In this document: one piece after another, positions 23,336 through 33,800 of the stretch
Numbering within the stretch: the stretch's first letter is position 1
Layout: each line of letters starts with the position of its first letter
NCBI GenBank assembly: GCA_905178155.1
Contig: CAJINV010000013.1
Coordinates: forward strand, 1 to 51,292
Reading direction: 5' to 3'
Origin: Amoebophrya sp. A120
Lineage: Eukaryota > Sar > Dinophyceae > Syndiniales > Amoebophryaceae
Length of the DNA stretch: 51,292 nucleotides
Program-made: the position numbers and the translations under genes
Notes under the pieces: generated by a model
Told to the model about the DNA's origin: nothing
The model's input: the letters and a program-made list of their open reading frames with translations, nothing else
Databases searched by the model: none

Positions 23336-24076
23336 TGGATATGTCAGCGGCCTCCGGTTCGTCGCTATTATGCTGGACCGGAAGCGCGGGTGCTGGCTCT
23401 GCTTGCCCTGCATCGTTAGTGCCGGCATCGGTAATAACGGGTGGAGTTGGCTCCTGCTCGTTGGTGTGCTCGGCCTGGGAAGCAGCAGTGCCGTGATTGG
23501 CGCCCCCGACGCCCGGCCTTGCGGCATGCGCATGGTTCATAGCTTTTCTCACATAATAACTTTCATCGCGAAAGTACCGAAATGCACGAGCAAGGGCGCC
23601 TTTCAGAAGACGCTCTTTGTCCTCAGGGGGTTGGGATGAAGCAGCGATTGCTGTTTCGTGTCCTTCAGACGCAGCAGCAGCAGCGGGTCCCGCTGGACCT
23701 GACTCTGCGACGGCCGCCACCGCGCCGGAAGGGGGTGCAGCGGGGTCCTCTACCGATAAAAAAACATCCCGCTCGATGTCACGGATCTTGTTTTCTCCTT
23801 TCTTAGAATCTTTTCTTAACTTCTGAATTTCCAGCACCTTGTCACGCCAGACCTGTTCCTGATCCAGCACCACTTGCGCGGTCTCCGAATCACCACGACC
23901 ACTACCTTCGCTGACTGTGTCTCGCTGCGCGCGGCTCAGAGAGGGTTTCGGAGCAGGTCGAAGTCGTCCATCGTGCAGCATAGATTGGATACGTCGCAGG
24001 ATGATTTGGCGGGCGTAATCCGCTTCGGCGTCTTCAGGGAGAGAACCAAACTCGAATATGCTGTCTCTCAAGGATT
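23336..24076 (-). CDS. RNF213: RNF213-like: AAA3 lid exon
   Basis: About 245 codons. It begins with ESLRDSIFEFGSLPEDAEAD followed by YARQIILRRI, reproducing the animal pattern PPSL..VWDFGQLSDVAEKLYIQQIVQRL right after AAA3. A highly charged segment (KVLEIQKLRKDSKKGENKIR) and a long low-complexity Ala/Pro/Gly insert (AESGPAGPAAAAASEGHET) follow, then FRYFRDESYYVRKAMNHAHA. The insert is not in animal RNF213 and would be a disordered loop. The true exon start is at 24076 if codon phase and family alignment are respected. Confidence 0.85.
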
Positions 24077-24083
24077 ATTCTGC

Positions 24084-24422
24084 GTAAAAACGTCCCCACC
24101 CCAGACTTGGCCTGCAAATCTACGGACAAGACTCAAATGTTTCGCATGCGTAGCGACGCGAGGAGCTTTTCGAAATACGGTCTGGCAGTGCCAGGCGTCA
24201 TGCCGCAATCAGGATAAGATGGCCACTTGGTGGGGCAGCTTTACTAGTACGCTGAGCGCGATTATGCTTTTGGAAGCCCAAACTTTAAGTTGTCATGCGG
24301 AACAGCCAAGACGTGATGGTTTGTGCAGCAAAATTCCTCATTTGACTCTGGACTGTTTCTGTGCTGGAAAAAACCACAGTAAATAAAGCACACAGAATCC
24401 TGCTGGGTGGGGACGTTTTTAC
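24084..24422. mobile_element. TIR-bounded intron (introner-like element) 8, non-GT-AG junction
   Basis: Left end GTAAAAACGTCCCCACCCCA (from 24084) is repeated inverted at the right end: the reverse complement of 24403-24422 is GTAAAAACGTCCCCACCCAG, with the first 18 bases identical. It contains TTGTCATGCGGAACAGCCAA (24290-24309), 19 of 20 bases shared with element 2. Splicing must join ..TCCCGAG to AATCCTTGAG to keep the AAA3-lid frame (SRESLRDS), so the intron runs 24421 to 24077 and is not GT-AG. Confidence 0.82.
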
Positions 24423-26088
24423 TCGGGATAGTGAAGGGGGCGTCCTCACCACACGGTACACTAGGTCCCGCATAGGACGAACGCGGGCTGCAGGATCGTC
24501 TTGTGGCGAGTCGTTGCTCTCCACCTCTTCGGCTGCGTGCCGGTAGCCAAGTCCAGCGCGGTGCATTTGCCTTCGAACGGCGAGTGGCTGCACTCGGTAC
24601 GGGTTGCAGGCCATTGCGAGAAGCAGGCGGAACGGGAACTGCTCGCCTGTTTCGAAATTTCTTTCCGTGCCTTCCAACTCGCTGCGCAGGTCACGACCAT
24701 GAAGTCGACCATTGGTCATCAATTCTTTCACCCCCCACACGACTTCCAACGACGTGTTTGCTTCGTCAAAGAACAGTAGTGTCTCCCGCACCCCCTTTCT
24801 TGCATTAAATCTTGCAAGTTGCAGTGCTTCCTTCACGTAGCTATTCAGTGCTGCACGACCGACGCCACCATGCACTTTCACAGTCCGCATTAATTTGAGT
24901 GGACTACCCTGGCCATCCATGTGCGTGCGACGCTCCTGGTTTGGCGCATGCAACTGGAGTTGCTGTCTGACTTTGGCGTAGTACTCTAGCAATGCAGTCT
25001 TCCCAATTCCGGTTTCACCGGATATGAAGACGGGGAGCCCGGCTGAGAAGCGCATGTGAATAGCGAGAATTTTTTGTAAAACGTCGCGCGTCAAAACAAA
25101 AGCTGGATCAGGGTCTGACAGGCTTTCTGGAACGTGATTTGCGTAGTCCCACAATACATCTCGTAGATGCTCCAGCAGCTGGTCCCGCGAGGCGTTGTCG
25201 ATGTGGGGTCCCAGGAAGGTGCCCGACGCCCCAGGCGTAGTGTCGAAGACGGTTCGGCTTGGATCAGGATCCTCGATGGTGCGGTTTGCGATGGCATCTT
25301 CGATGTCCGCGGCAAGTACGTCTGCTACCGCTTGTTGGTCCGAAGTAAGTTCCGCAGGATTGGTCTTCCACCGAAGCAAAAATTCAGTGGCAGGTCGGAC
25401 ATCTTGAATATTGAGTTGCGCAAAAAGTGCAGAAAAGTTGTCCAGCAGTAGCTGCGCATTGTCCTTGCACCATTTTTTCATTCGATCCGAAGCATCCGGA
25501 GCCTGTGTTCTCGTCGAGCTTGAATCCGGGTTGGAATTCAATCTGACATACTGGTCGTTAATCCACTCTAGTACATTGGGGCTAATTGAACCGTGTCCGC
25601 CCTTCAATTTCTCCTCCTCCCACACCTGGGGCTGTCCACGGAGCGGCTTGTTTTTGGCAATGACAATGTTGTCGTCACGGAAGTGGAATCCGAAGTGCTT
25701 CAGAACCTGGTTCCTCGTAGGGATCAGGTACGGGTGCGCGCGCTCCTCCCATCCGCGGCGGTTGCGACTGGCGGCAGGTACTCCGCTGGAGGCGGCACCC
25801 GTCCCTTCGAACGTCTCAACAATTTCGCGGCTGGGAGTGGCAAAATCGATCGCGGCCAACCTTGCTCTTTCCATCGCGAAGTGCTTAAACGAATGCGCCA
25901 TGGTCGAGTGGTTGCTGCCCTGCAGCCCTTCGTTTTGTTCCATTAATGTCCAAAGCGTGATCTTTTCGTCCAGAGCGAAATGCAAAAGCTCGTCGAGATA
26001 CGCAATGAGCTTCACGAACGAAACAAGCACCGTCCATGTCGGATTTTCTTGCTCGCTCAAGGCAATAAGCCTTCCAAGTACGTTGCGG
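24423..26088 (-). CDS. RNF213: RNF213-like: complete AAA3 ATPase exon
   Basis: About 555 codons. The conserved pre-AAA3 region has IDFATPSREI and RGWEERAHPYLIP..GFHF, as in animals (DFATPS; KRWESEPHPY). Then FVLTRDVLQKILAIHMRFSA leads to Walker A ISGETGIGKT (25019-24996) and KLMRTVKVHGGV. Walker B TLLFFDEANTSLE follows (24779-24750), then VVWGVKELMTNGRLHG, sensor MACNPYRVQP (24611-24594) and AGLGYR..DLVYRV. All catalytic residues expected for an active AAA3 are present. In animals, ATP cycling by AAA3/AAA4 controls oligomerisation and lipid-droplet or pathogen association; extension to this organism is inference. Confidence 0.95.
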
Positions 26089-26494
26089 TCGCTCAACATC
26101 TCACCAGGAATTTCGTTTTCTTGTTTCTCGCATGGCGCCCACCCACGCGGCCGTGAGAAATGGGATTTTGGCTTCCAAAGGTCCCAGAGATCGTCGCTTT
26201 ATCCACTCGAATAGCAAATGTGTGACGAGCAAGATGATCACTGGGGCTATTTTAGCTTGCAAACTACTACTTCTCGACGCTATACACAACGCTTCACATA
26301 CGGTGCGCAAGTACCTTCTTCTTGAACTATACAAAGTAGGATGAGTGCCCATGTTGTTCTCCAAGACTAAAAATATGGGTCGGCAATCATGCAATCATAA
26401 TCTACCTATTAATACATTCTTCAATCCCGCTCCCGCTTCGTTGCAATGATCCGGTACGGAATAAAAATTACATCATCAAAACGCGAATAGCCTG

Positions 26495-27075
26495 CTCTGC
26501 AGACATCATGACCTGTTGCTTCGATTCAGCGAAGTATTCCGCACCTCTGCCTTGTTCACCGACTCTAACACATTTGCACTGCGTATTCTGTCCTGGCTTC
26601 GATCGGGAAGACGCGCTGCGAACCAGGCTGCATCCCGCCAGATTTTGTTCGTTGCAGTTTCTATTTGCGGGCGATCCTGGTGTTCCTCTATATTGCCAAC
26701 ACCCAGGAGCAGAACATCGGCCTTCGCTTCGCCCCGAACTGCTTCGAGCTGCCAGCGCATCATGCGTTCTTGAATCCTCGCATTTTCATCGAGCGGTAAA
26801 TTGCTTTGCGGGAGGACAGCGGAGCGATTCAGTAAAGCTTGCGGCGATGGCACATTAAAGACTTGCAGGTGTCGCGCGAACGACAAGCGGTCGCCCACCA
26901 CCCATCGATTGCTCGACTCCACAAAAAGGCGGTCCCGGTCGCTGAAGCGCCAGACGCGGTCGCGGGCGTCGACCCACCGACGTAACACGACCAGCTTGAA
27001 TAGCAGCTCATTGAGGAGAGTGTGGCGCATGGGCACGCCGGCACCGATATCTAGGTGCAAGGACACATAAAAGTT
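26495..27075 (-). CDS. RNF213: RNF213-like: AAA2 core exon
   Basis: About 190 codons: NFYVSLHLDIGAGVPMRHTL, NELLFKLVVLRRWVDARDRV and WRFSDRDRLFVESSNRWVVG. This mirrors the animal AAA2 strand-helix FHLDVTSSVQ..FLFKLLIL..MWLR..YIVE. It follows the P-loop exon across an intron of about 830 bp. The remainder (NLPLDENARIQERMMRWQLE and following) is variable. The left border near 26490 sits at ATGTCTGCAGAGCAGG (reverse complement), which weakly matches the other end of that intron near 26090. Confidence 0.82.
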
Positions 27076-27076
27076 G

Positions 27077-27915
27077 TTATGTTCCATGGAATCGGTGGCC
27101 GTTGCCCCCTGCTTCTTGCTGTCGCCAGGGTGGTCTTTGTTTCCCTATCAAACCGAAAATTGCACTGCTGGCACAAGGAATCAAAAAGAGCGGCATCTTA
27201 ATATTTCAAATCATTTTGCGAGTAAATTTTTATTTTTCTCAGGGTCACGCATAAGGGGCCTTTGAGGTATTGCACGACGAGCGAGCTGCGACAAATGGTT
27301 CAGATGTACTCGGCTAATCAAAACCTCAGACAACATACATTCTCAAAAAATAAGATTCTTTTTGATTACTAGCACGGGCTCCGATGGCACTTTCGATAGT
27401 ATCATTCCTGCATGGAGATACGCCGAAACCTCGTCCAGAATGCGAGCACAAAGGCTGTCTTCGCTGGGTGGGGAATAAACCGGAATGTTTATTCGTAGTG
27501 GTCGGGGCTGAAGCCCACGATCTCTCAAGGTTTGCTCGTCGGCGAGCTGAAGAATATCACAAGAACAAGCTAGCAGAGTTGTAATGCAAAACGATGACTT
27601 TTATGTAAAAAAGTAATGCAACACAGAGCCCCACCGCAATGCAGAAAGAAGAAAATATAGAAGCTCAAGTAGCTCGTTGTGCTTGACGGTGTACAGAACT
27701 ACGGAATGGCAGCGCTCTCAATGTGAATGCAGAGTCTCCTTGTCGCAGTGATATTGCGTTGTCCCGCTGGTTGCAACCGAGTGGACGTCCTCTCTCATGC
27801 AAGTGAATGCGACTAGACACAATTTGATGGATTTGCTCATGACAGATTGTTTCGTTCTACCACAACGATATGCAAAAACGGTACTGCTAGCTCAATTCGG
27901 TGTGATACAGCCTCT
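27077..27915. other. Intron within AAA2
   Basis: About 830 bp between the AAA2 P-loop exon and the exon carrying SLHLDIG. The conserved order requires splicing across it. It is AT-rich and both strands carry only short open frames. I could not identify clear inverted termini, so the exact borders are unresolved. GTAATGCAAAACG-type sequence (near 27580) resembles the intron motif GATGCAAAATC seen at 8.7 and 29.7 kb. Confidence 0.5.
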
Positions 27916-29270
27916 CAACCATCCAGGATTTGCCGCCACCGGCATCTTCACTGAAAACTGCACGAGCGGCGCGGTCATCCCCCGCTCGTGGGGCTTCGAA
28001 CGATTCCCAATCTAGTGGATTAGCTGGGACTTTTTGTTCCAGTTCCTCTCGGGCGTTCTCCAGGACGCGGTCCTCAAAGTGAGCCAACAAATTGCTTCGT
28101 TTGCGTCCGCTTGGGTGCGAATGGATTACCAGAAGGGTTTTCATTTCCTCGATTTTCATTATGGCGTCATCCGCTGCAGCAAAGTTACCTCTTTCGCTAG
28201 CCGTCGTCGAAGTCTCGTCCTCGTAGTGTTGCGGGGAAGAGGGACCTCCCCCGTCTCGAGCCGGCTCTGTGACTCCGAGATAGAGCGTGCGCCGCAGGCT
28301 CAAGTAAGTTTTTGTGGTAGAAACAGCCACTTCATAGGAGAGCCGTTCGACATTCAGCAGGAAGAATAGCGCTGTCGGATCATGTTTCGAGCGCTCAACA
28401 GTTTTGGGCGATCGAAACGCTCGGCGCAGAAAAAGCTCCAGTTCGGCAGCCGTCGTGCTTGGCGAGCAGAAGAAGACGCTTTCGGGCCCCAAACGCCGCA
28501 GTTTGGCCTGATGCGCGAGAGACGTGACGAATTCCAGTGGCTCATCCCCAAACACGACCCGGACCCAAAACTTGTGCTGCCGGTGATTTTCCTCGGAGCC
28601 GCCACTAGGCAGGGCCGCACTGCCGTCCGCTCTCAGCAGGGCGGCCGCGTCAAATTCTTCAACATCGCGGACGTCATCATAGTCGTATGCAACTGGAATT
28701 AAAGCCTGCGACTTGCTGGCCTCGCTAACGAATCGCGCAGCAGACGCTTCTTGTTCCGCATGCCGCAGCAGGGCACTCAAGACAGCTGGCAGCCGCTCGA
28801 CGGACAAGCCGCCGCTCTGGACATCAGTCGTCCTCTTGGTTCCATCAAAATCAATGAGGGCAGTGGCTACACTATCGTTGGCGACCTCCGGAGCACCTTC
28901 ACGTGTGTGTGCAAGGCCTCCGCTTTCTGACGAAGACAATGCAGCAGACGTTGTGACCGAAAATTTCATCTTTCTTCTCCAAAGTTTTGCAATCCGCTTT
29001 GCGAGTGCGCCTAGCACCATTTCGACCTGGCCTGTCAAATAGTTATCGCCGCCAAGAGAGACAAGTGCTGTGCCCTCGTCGGAGTCGGTTTCTTCGCCGT
29101 CGCAGTCGAGACCGGAGAAGTCACTGGCCTTCAACAAATAGGGTGGCGCATCCAGGATCTTCTTCACAGTAGGAGGATTCCCTTCGTGTTCGTCGGTCTC
29201 AGCATCTTCCAATATCTCCTCATGTGCCGGATCAAGGTCGCCATGGTTTTCAGGACGGATCCTACGGAAA
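27916..29270 (-). CDS. RNF213: RNF213-like: pre-AAA2 region and AAA2 P-loop exon
   Basis: About 450 codons. FFCSPSTTAAELELFLRRAF followed by LLNVERLSYEVAV reproduces the animal sequence LLCTPATTFEEVALLLRR..LLFADQLSYEVA. LLVIHSHPSG and a degenerate-looking but intact P-loop FSEDAGGGKSWMVERL (GGGKS at 27940-27926) match the animal AAA2 ERAGVGKSLYVKRL. Upstream, VKKILDAPPYLL and NYLTGQVEMVLGALAKRIAK correspond to the region leading into AAA2. Several acidic and Gly/Ser-rich inserts lengthen the exon. Confidence 0.88.
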
Positions 29271-29918
29271 AGCACACCCATATCACGATGTTACTTGAAA
29301 AAAATTGTTAGTGCAGATTTTCGAAAACCGGCTATGGTCTGTGCTGCAGCAACACTCTTAATACCAGGTCCCAAGCTAGTAATGCTAAAACCCATTACAA
29401 GCCGGGGTGAAACCGGTCAAGGAGCCACTGCGAAACTAGTACCGCCTCCACAGCTGAGCGAAGTTGGGGTCATGGTCGCCTGGTTCAGGACAGTCACTAC
29501 GAGCAAGGGACTGATGCAAGAAGCGGGACTACTATCCTGGGTGAAGAAGCAGAAGTGCGACTACTAGTATCCTGGGTGAACCGCAGAGGCCTAATTCTTT
29601 TCGTACATACCTCCTCTCCGCATAGGCATTACAGTCGCCATTTTGCATGACAGGTTTCCACCCTTATTGCGATGCAAAATCAAAATAGAAGTTTAACGTA
29701 GGTCACTGTAGCCGGAGCGAACTGCGAGAGGGTGATATCCTTAGCCTGTCTTTTTGGGTGCAGTAAAAGAAAACGAAGCGAAGATATTTCCTAGCCAGAA
29801 TGGGCGCGGCGCGTGAGTTGTTGATATCTCTGCCCACGGGGTCCTATCGCCAGCATGCCAGAAAAATAGCAAATGCACAAATCTAGTTTTTTCATTCTGG
29901 TATGGGTGTGCTTTTTCT
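29266..29918. mobile_element. TIR-bounded intron (introner-like element) 9
   Basis: Left end GGAAAAGCACACCCATATCA (from 29266) and right end, reverse-complemented, AGAAAAAGCACACCCATACC (from 29918) share AAAAGCACACCCATA exactly, and the inverted match continues for about 25 bp. At 653 bp it is long and carries two intron-specific repeats: CCATTTTGCATGACAG (29639-29654) and GCGATGCAAAATCAAAA (29669-29685). Confidence 0.8.
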
Positions 29919-29921
29919 GTA

Positions 29922-30783
29922 GATAGGACGGAAGCCGGAAATACTTTCGTCTTCGCACTCGAGCAGCCAGGCCACCCGCCGTCGTGCCAGCGGATCTTTT
30001 CCGATTTCGGGGATCAGCCGCCCAAGGTCAAGGAGCTGCAGGGTAGTGAATCGGTTGAAGAACTCCGGAAACTTGGAGCGCGCTGACGTGAACTCGTCCT
30101 GCCACAGATGCTCCACTTGAGTCCGCAAGTTGCGCTTGATTGTTCGCAGGAGTGGCAGGAGGTCCTCCCGGGATTTGGCACCGAAGTATACAGTCGCCTC
30201 GCTCTCGAGTTGCTCGTCTCCACCTCCTGCGCTGCCTCTTCCTCCAGCCCCTGAGCCGTGTGCAGTAACTAGCTGCCGAAAATGCAACTGTACTAAATAG
30301 TTCGTTGATAATTTGACAGGGCTTACCCGTACGACCACGTCGTAAAAAAGAGGAATTTGAAACTCGTAGCGCAGCCGGCGCAATTGATCACCAAGCGCGA
30401 TCAGTTCCTCAAAGAGCGTATTGAAGTCGCGCAGTTGCTCCTGCTTGTCGTTTGTGCTGGCGACGAGCTGCACCTTCTCCCACAAGCTCCGCAAGTCGGC
30501 AGCCGCATACTTGCGCGCAGGCTGGGTCTTGGCTTCGTCAGTATGTGAGCCCTTGAGAGCTGTCATCCGCGGAAGGAAGGCCGACGGAAGGTAGCAATCG
30601 TCTTCGTCCTTGTTCTCCGAATTGTCGGAAGCTCTCGCTGGCGAAGGCCTGGCCTGCACTGCAGTGGCGGAGGACGAGCTGTGCGTTTGTTCTTCGGCCG
30701 ATTGTTCCTGCTGTCGCGGTCGCGTCGTGCAAGTTAGAGTGAACTGTCCGCTGTGCATATCATAATGAAAAGATGCCCCCTCC
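29922..30783 (-). CDS. RNF213-like: N-terminal arm exon
   Basis: About 285 codons. A Ser/Gln-rich stretch (RPRQQEQSAEEQTHSSSSAT) precedes a helical segment: ADLRSLWEKVQLVASTNDKQ, LFEELIALGDQLRRLRYEFQ and LRTIKRNLRTQVEHLWQDEF, ending in RFTTLQLLDLGRLIPEIGKD and FRPIYRK. This resembles the animal pre-AAA region with short strands (VTVRLSTSSNS) and helices, including a LLFKL-like helix, but identity is too low for me to align it firmly. Assignment is by position and strand. Confidence 0.65.
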
Positions 30784-30887
30784 ATAACACTCAGTGGGTT
30801 TGCTTCTGTTGCGTTATTTCTAGTTGTATCTCTCGCTTTGATGTATAGAAAAAATCAACATCATAATATTCATCCACACAGTGCTGA

Positions 30888-33800
30888 CGCACTTCATGCA
30901 CATGCTCGTGTCCGGGGGTCCGCGGCCGCTTTCCTTTGGGGTCCGCGGCCGCTTTCCTTTGGGTGTAGGAGGTGAGGCTCTTTTTCTTTGCGTACGCCAG
31001 CAGGTTCACGACCTGATCTGAGGTTTTCAGCTTCTCGTCCTTCTGCCTGTTGTCCACCAAATTTCGGAACCAGGCTTCGTTTTGTAGACCCTCCTCAATC
31101 TTCTGGACCAGTCGCGCGTCCTCTCTCTCGAACGGAAGAATTTTAAACAACTGCGATACGGACACCCTTTTTACGTCCTGCGGCTCGCTTTCCCCACTTC
31201 GCGTCTCCTGTTTGTTTTCCCGGAAAAATTCCACGAGCGGCTTCAGCTCCACGAACAGTGTCGCGAATGTGTCGATCTTCTGCACGGCGAAAGAGCTCTC
31301 TTCGCCATCCAACGCCACTTCCACCATTTTCCGTACCTCTGATTCGTTCAGCGCCAGGGCCTTGTTTGTGTCCTTCAGAAGCCACTCGATCAACTTCGAG
31401 CCAGTGATCGCCTTCTCAAACACCTTTAGCACTGATAGGGACGTTGGCATTTGTTGCAACAGACGCGCCAGCAGCTTCCAATTGGCGGGCTTCCGGTCGC
31501 CCTCGCCGGCACCTGCTTGTTCCCGCATCCACTTATCATCCTCTTCACTTTGATCAAACAGATCCATGTTCTTCTTGGAGCTGTTGATCATGCCCGGCTG
31601 CACGCCATCACGGTCAGAGTATATGAATTGATAGTGGTCTGCGATTGTCAGTCTGTTCTCGAACTCAGCGAGCAAGTTGGTGGCGCTATCTTCGCCAGAG
31701 TGGTGGGGGCTGCTCGCTTCCTCCAGTTCGTTTTCGACTTGCATGTCGTCTGCGTTTTCGGGCGCTTCAGTCCCTTCTGGGGACCCGGGTCGTGACTGGC
31801 GCCGCGGGAGGGCAAGTGGCGCGCTGTGCACAAGCTCGCATCCCGCCGCCCTTTGTATGTGGTCTCTGGTGCGCGATACAAAGCCTTCAATTTCCGGCAG
31901 AAGCTTGTGGCGCGCTTCTTCTAGATGGTGGCGCACCAGCACCAGTTCGTCGACGAACTGCACAAGCGGCGAATCGCGAAGCGATTTTTCAAGCATGGCA
32001 GGCGTAGTCGTGGACTCATCGTGGAGCTCTTTCCTGATGATCTTCCAATCTAGTCTGGACGCACCTTCATCTCCGTCTTCTTGAGGATTGTCAACATCAT
32101 TTTCGTTTCCACGAAAATGAAGAAAAAGCGACAGGTGCCTGCGAAATAGTTTCCGCGTGGCGAGCGGCACTACGCTTCTTGTCCCAATTCTCTCCACCGC
32201 TTGCTGCTGCTGCTCGGCCGGACCGCGTTCCGCTGCGAGAACAAACCGCCCGCCACCAAAACCGTGTGCGCCTACCCCCCGATGCGCTGCAACCGGAGTC
32301 GTCGCAGCCAGTAAATCGATGTGGCCCACGTGAAGAGATTCAGTTGCGTCTCGGCCCCCCAGACGGCTGAAAAAGTTCGAAATGTCTTGCCGATCCCGGT
32401 GTACTACCTCCTCAAGAGCGTGCAGCTTTTCTCCGTTCTTGACCACGGCCAAAAACCCCGCGAGGGACTCCAGGGCTGTAGCGAGAACATCTTCGTGGAA
32501 CGCGGGAGCGTTGATATGCGGGTGCGCGCGCAGGTCAGAGCGTTCGTCGGGTTGCTGCTGGACGCGGATTCTCGCCGCAATAGTGCGCCACTCGAGGATG
32601 CGGTGACGCAGCGGGTACCAGTTCTGCTTGAACGCTTTCTCCACCTCTCTCAGCCTGTCCGGCTCAACAGCGGCTGGCGCGAGCAAAGGAATACCAAGAA
32701 GCGACTGCAGCACTTCTGAGATAGAGCTCCCACTTTCGCTTGTTTGCAGATGATACTCGCTCGAACCTTCGGGGGCGAAGCCCAAAAGTTTGTCGCGCAG
32801 GCTATTGGCTGCGGTCATACCGCGAACCTCGGCGAGAGCCGCTTGCGTTGCGGCGGCCTCGTCGAACTCGTTTTCCTTGCGCCCTTCGCCTTCGACATCT
32901 TGAGAGTTCGCCCAGTAGGAAAGATCCGGCGCGTACAGATGATTTTCTACTATTCGCCTCGCTGCAGCGGATCTTGCATGCCAAACGTTCTTGCGCAAGA
33001 AGTTTTCCTCGCCTTGATGCCCTTCATGGGCGCAGATTTTTGTGATGGTGGAGAATGATGCTGGTTTTCCGATGTCCTCCCAGTAGCGCTTTGCGGCAGC
33101 AACGGCACCAACAAGTACACGCAGCTGGTTCTCTGCGTCTTGCCCGTCGCCGAATGCAGGATCGCGCGACCCCTCGTCGACTTGCATTCGGTCAGCTGTA
33201 CGAAGGTTCTCCGAAGGCGCATCATAAGAGCGTCCGAACTGGTCCAGCTCATCGGAAAAGACGGCGCTGCCCAGGTAGTCGCAAACCTTCTTGAGCTCCA
33301 CGCTGGTCCAATGGGCTGCATGGGGCGGCAGCGTCGGAGCTTCTCCGGATCGTCCACCAGTAACAGTAATGCGGTCCGTTCCAGTCGCAGCCCCAAATAC
33401 CTCGTGCTCTGCCAAGTACTGCAGCCGGTGCCTCGCTGCCGCAAAAGTAGCTTCGGCTTCATTGTCGCGCTCAAAGGCCGCTGGCGGCGCCCAGACACCA
33501 AGATACCGATCCAGCAGGCGCTGCCATGCGCCGCGAAACAAAGCGGCAAAACCGGGGTCGCGTGCCGGAGCCGCTTCTTCTACCTCCGGCAAGGGCGGCG
33601 CAGAGTCATACGGATTCGTCCTACTTCTGAGTGCGACCTGTTCCTGCTGATGCAAGGCCTCAGCTTCAGTAAGGTATGATATAGCGTCCCGCAGAAGGTC
33701 CACGTCACGCTGCGAAATTGCTGTGCTAGATGAATCAGCACTATCGCCATCAGGGGGAGCAAGCGCGTACTGAACCAAGGCTGCGCCGGTTCGTACTTCT

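Noticed and set aside
29639-29654. Relict dinoflagellate spliced leader (CCATTTTG..)
   Set aside because: Only CCATTTTG is shared with the spliced leader; the diagnostic GGCTCAAG end is absent, and the same word recurs as an intron repeat.
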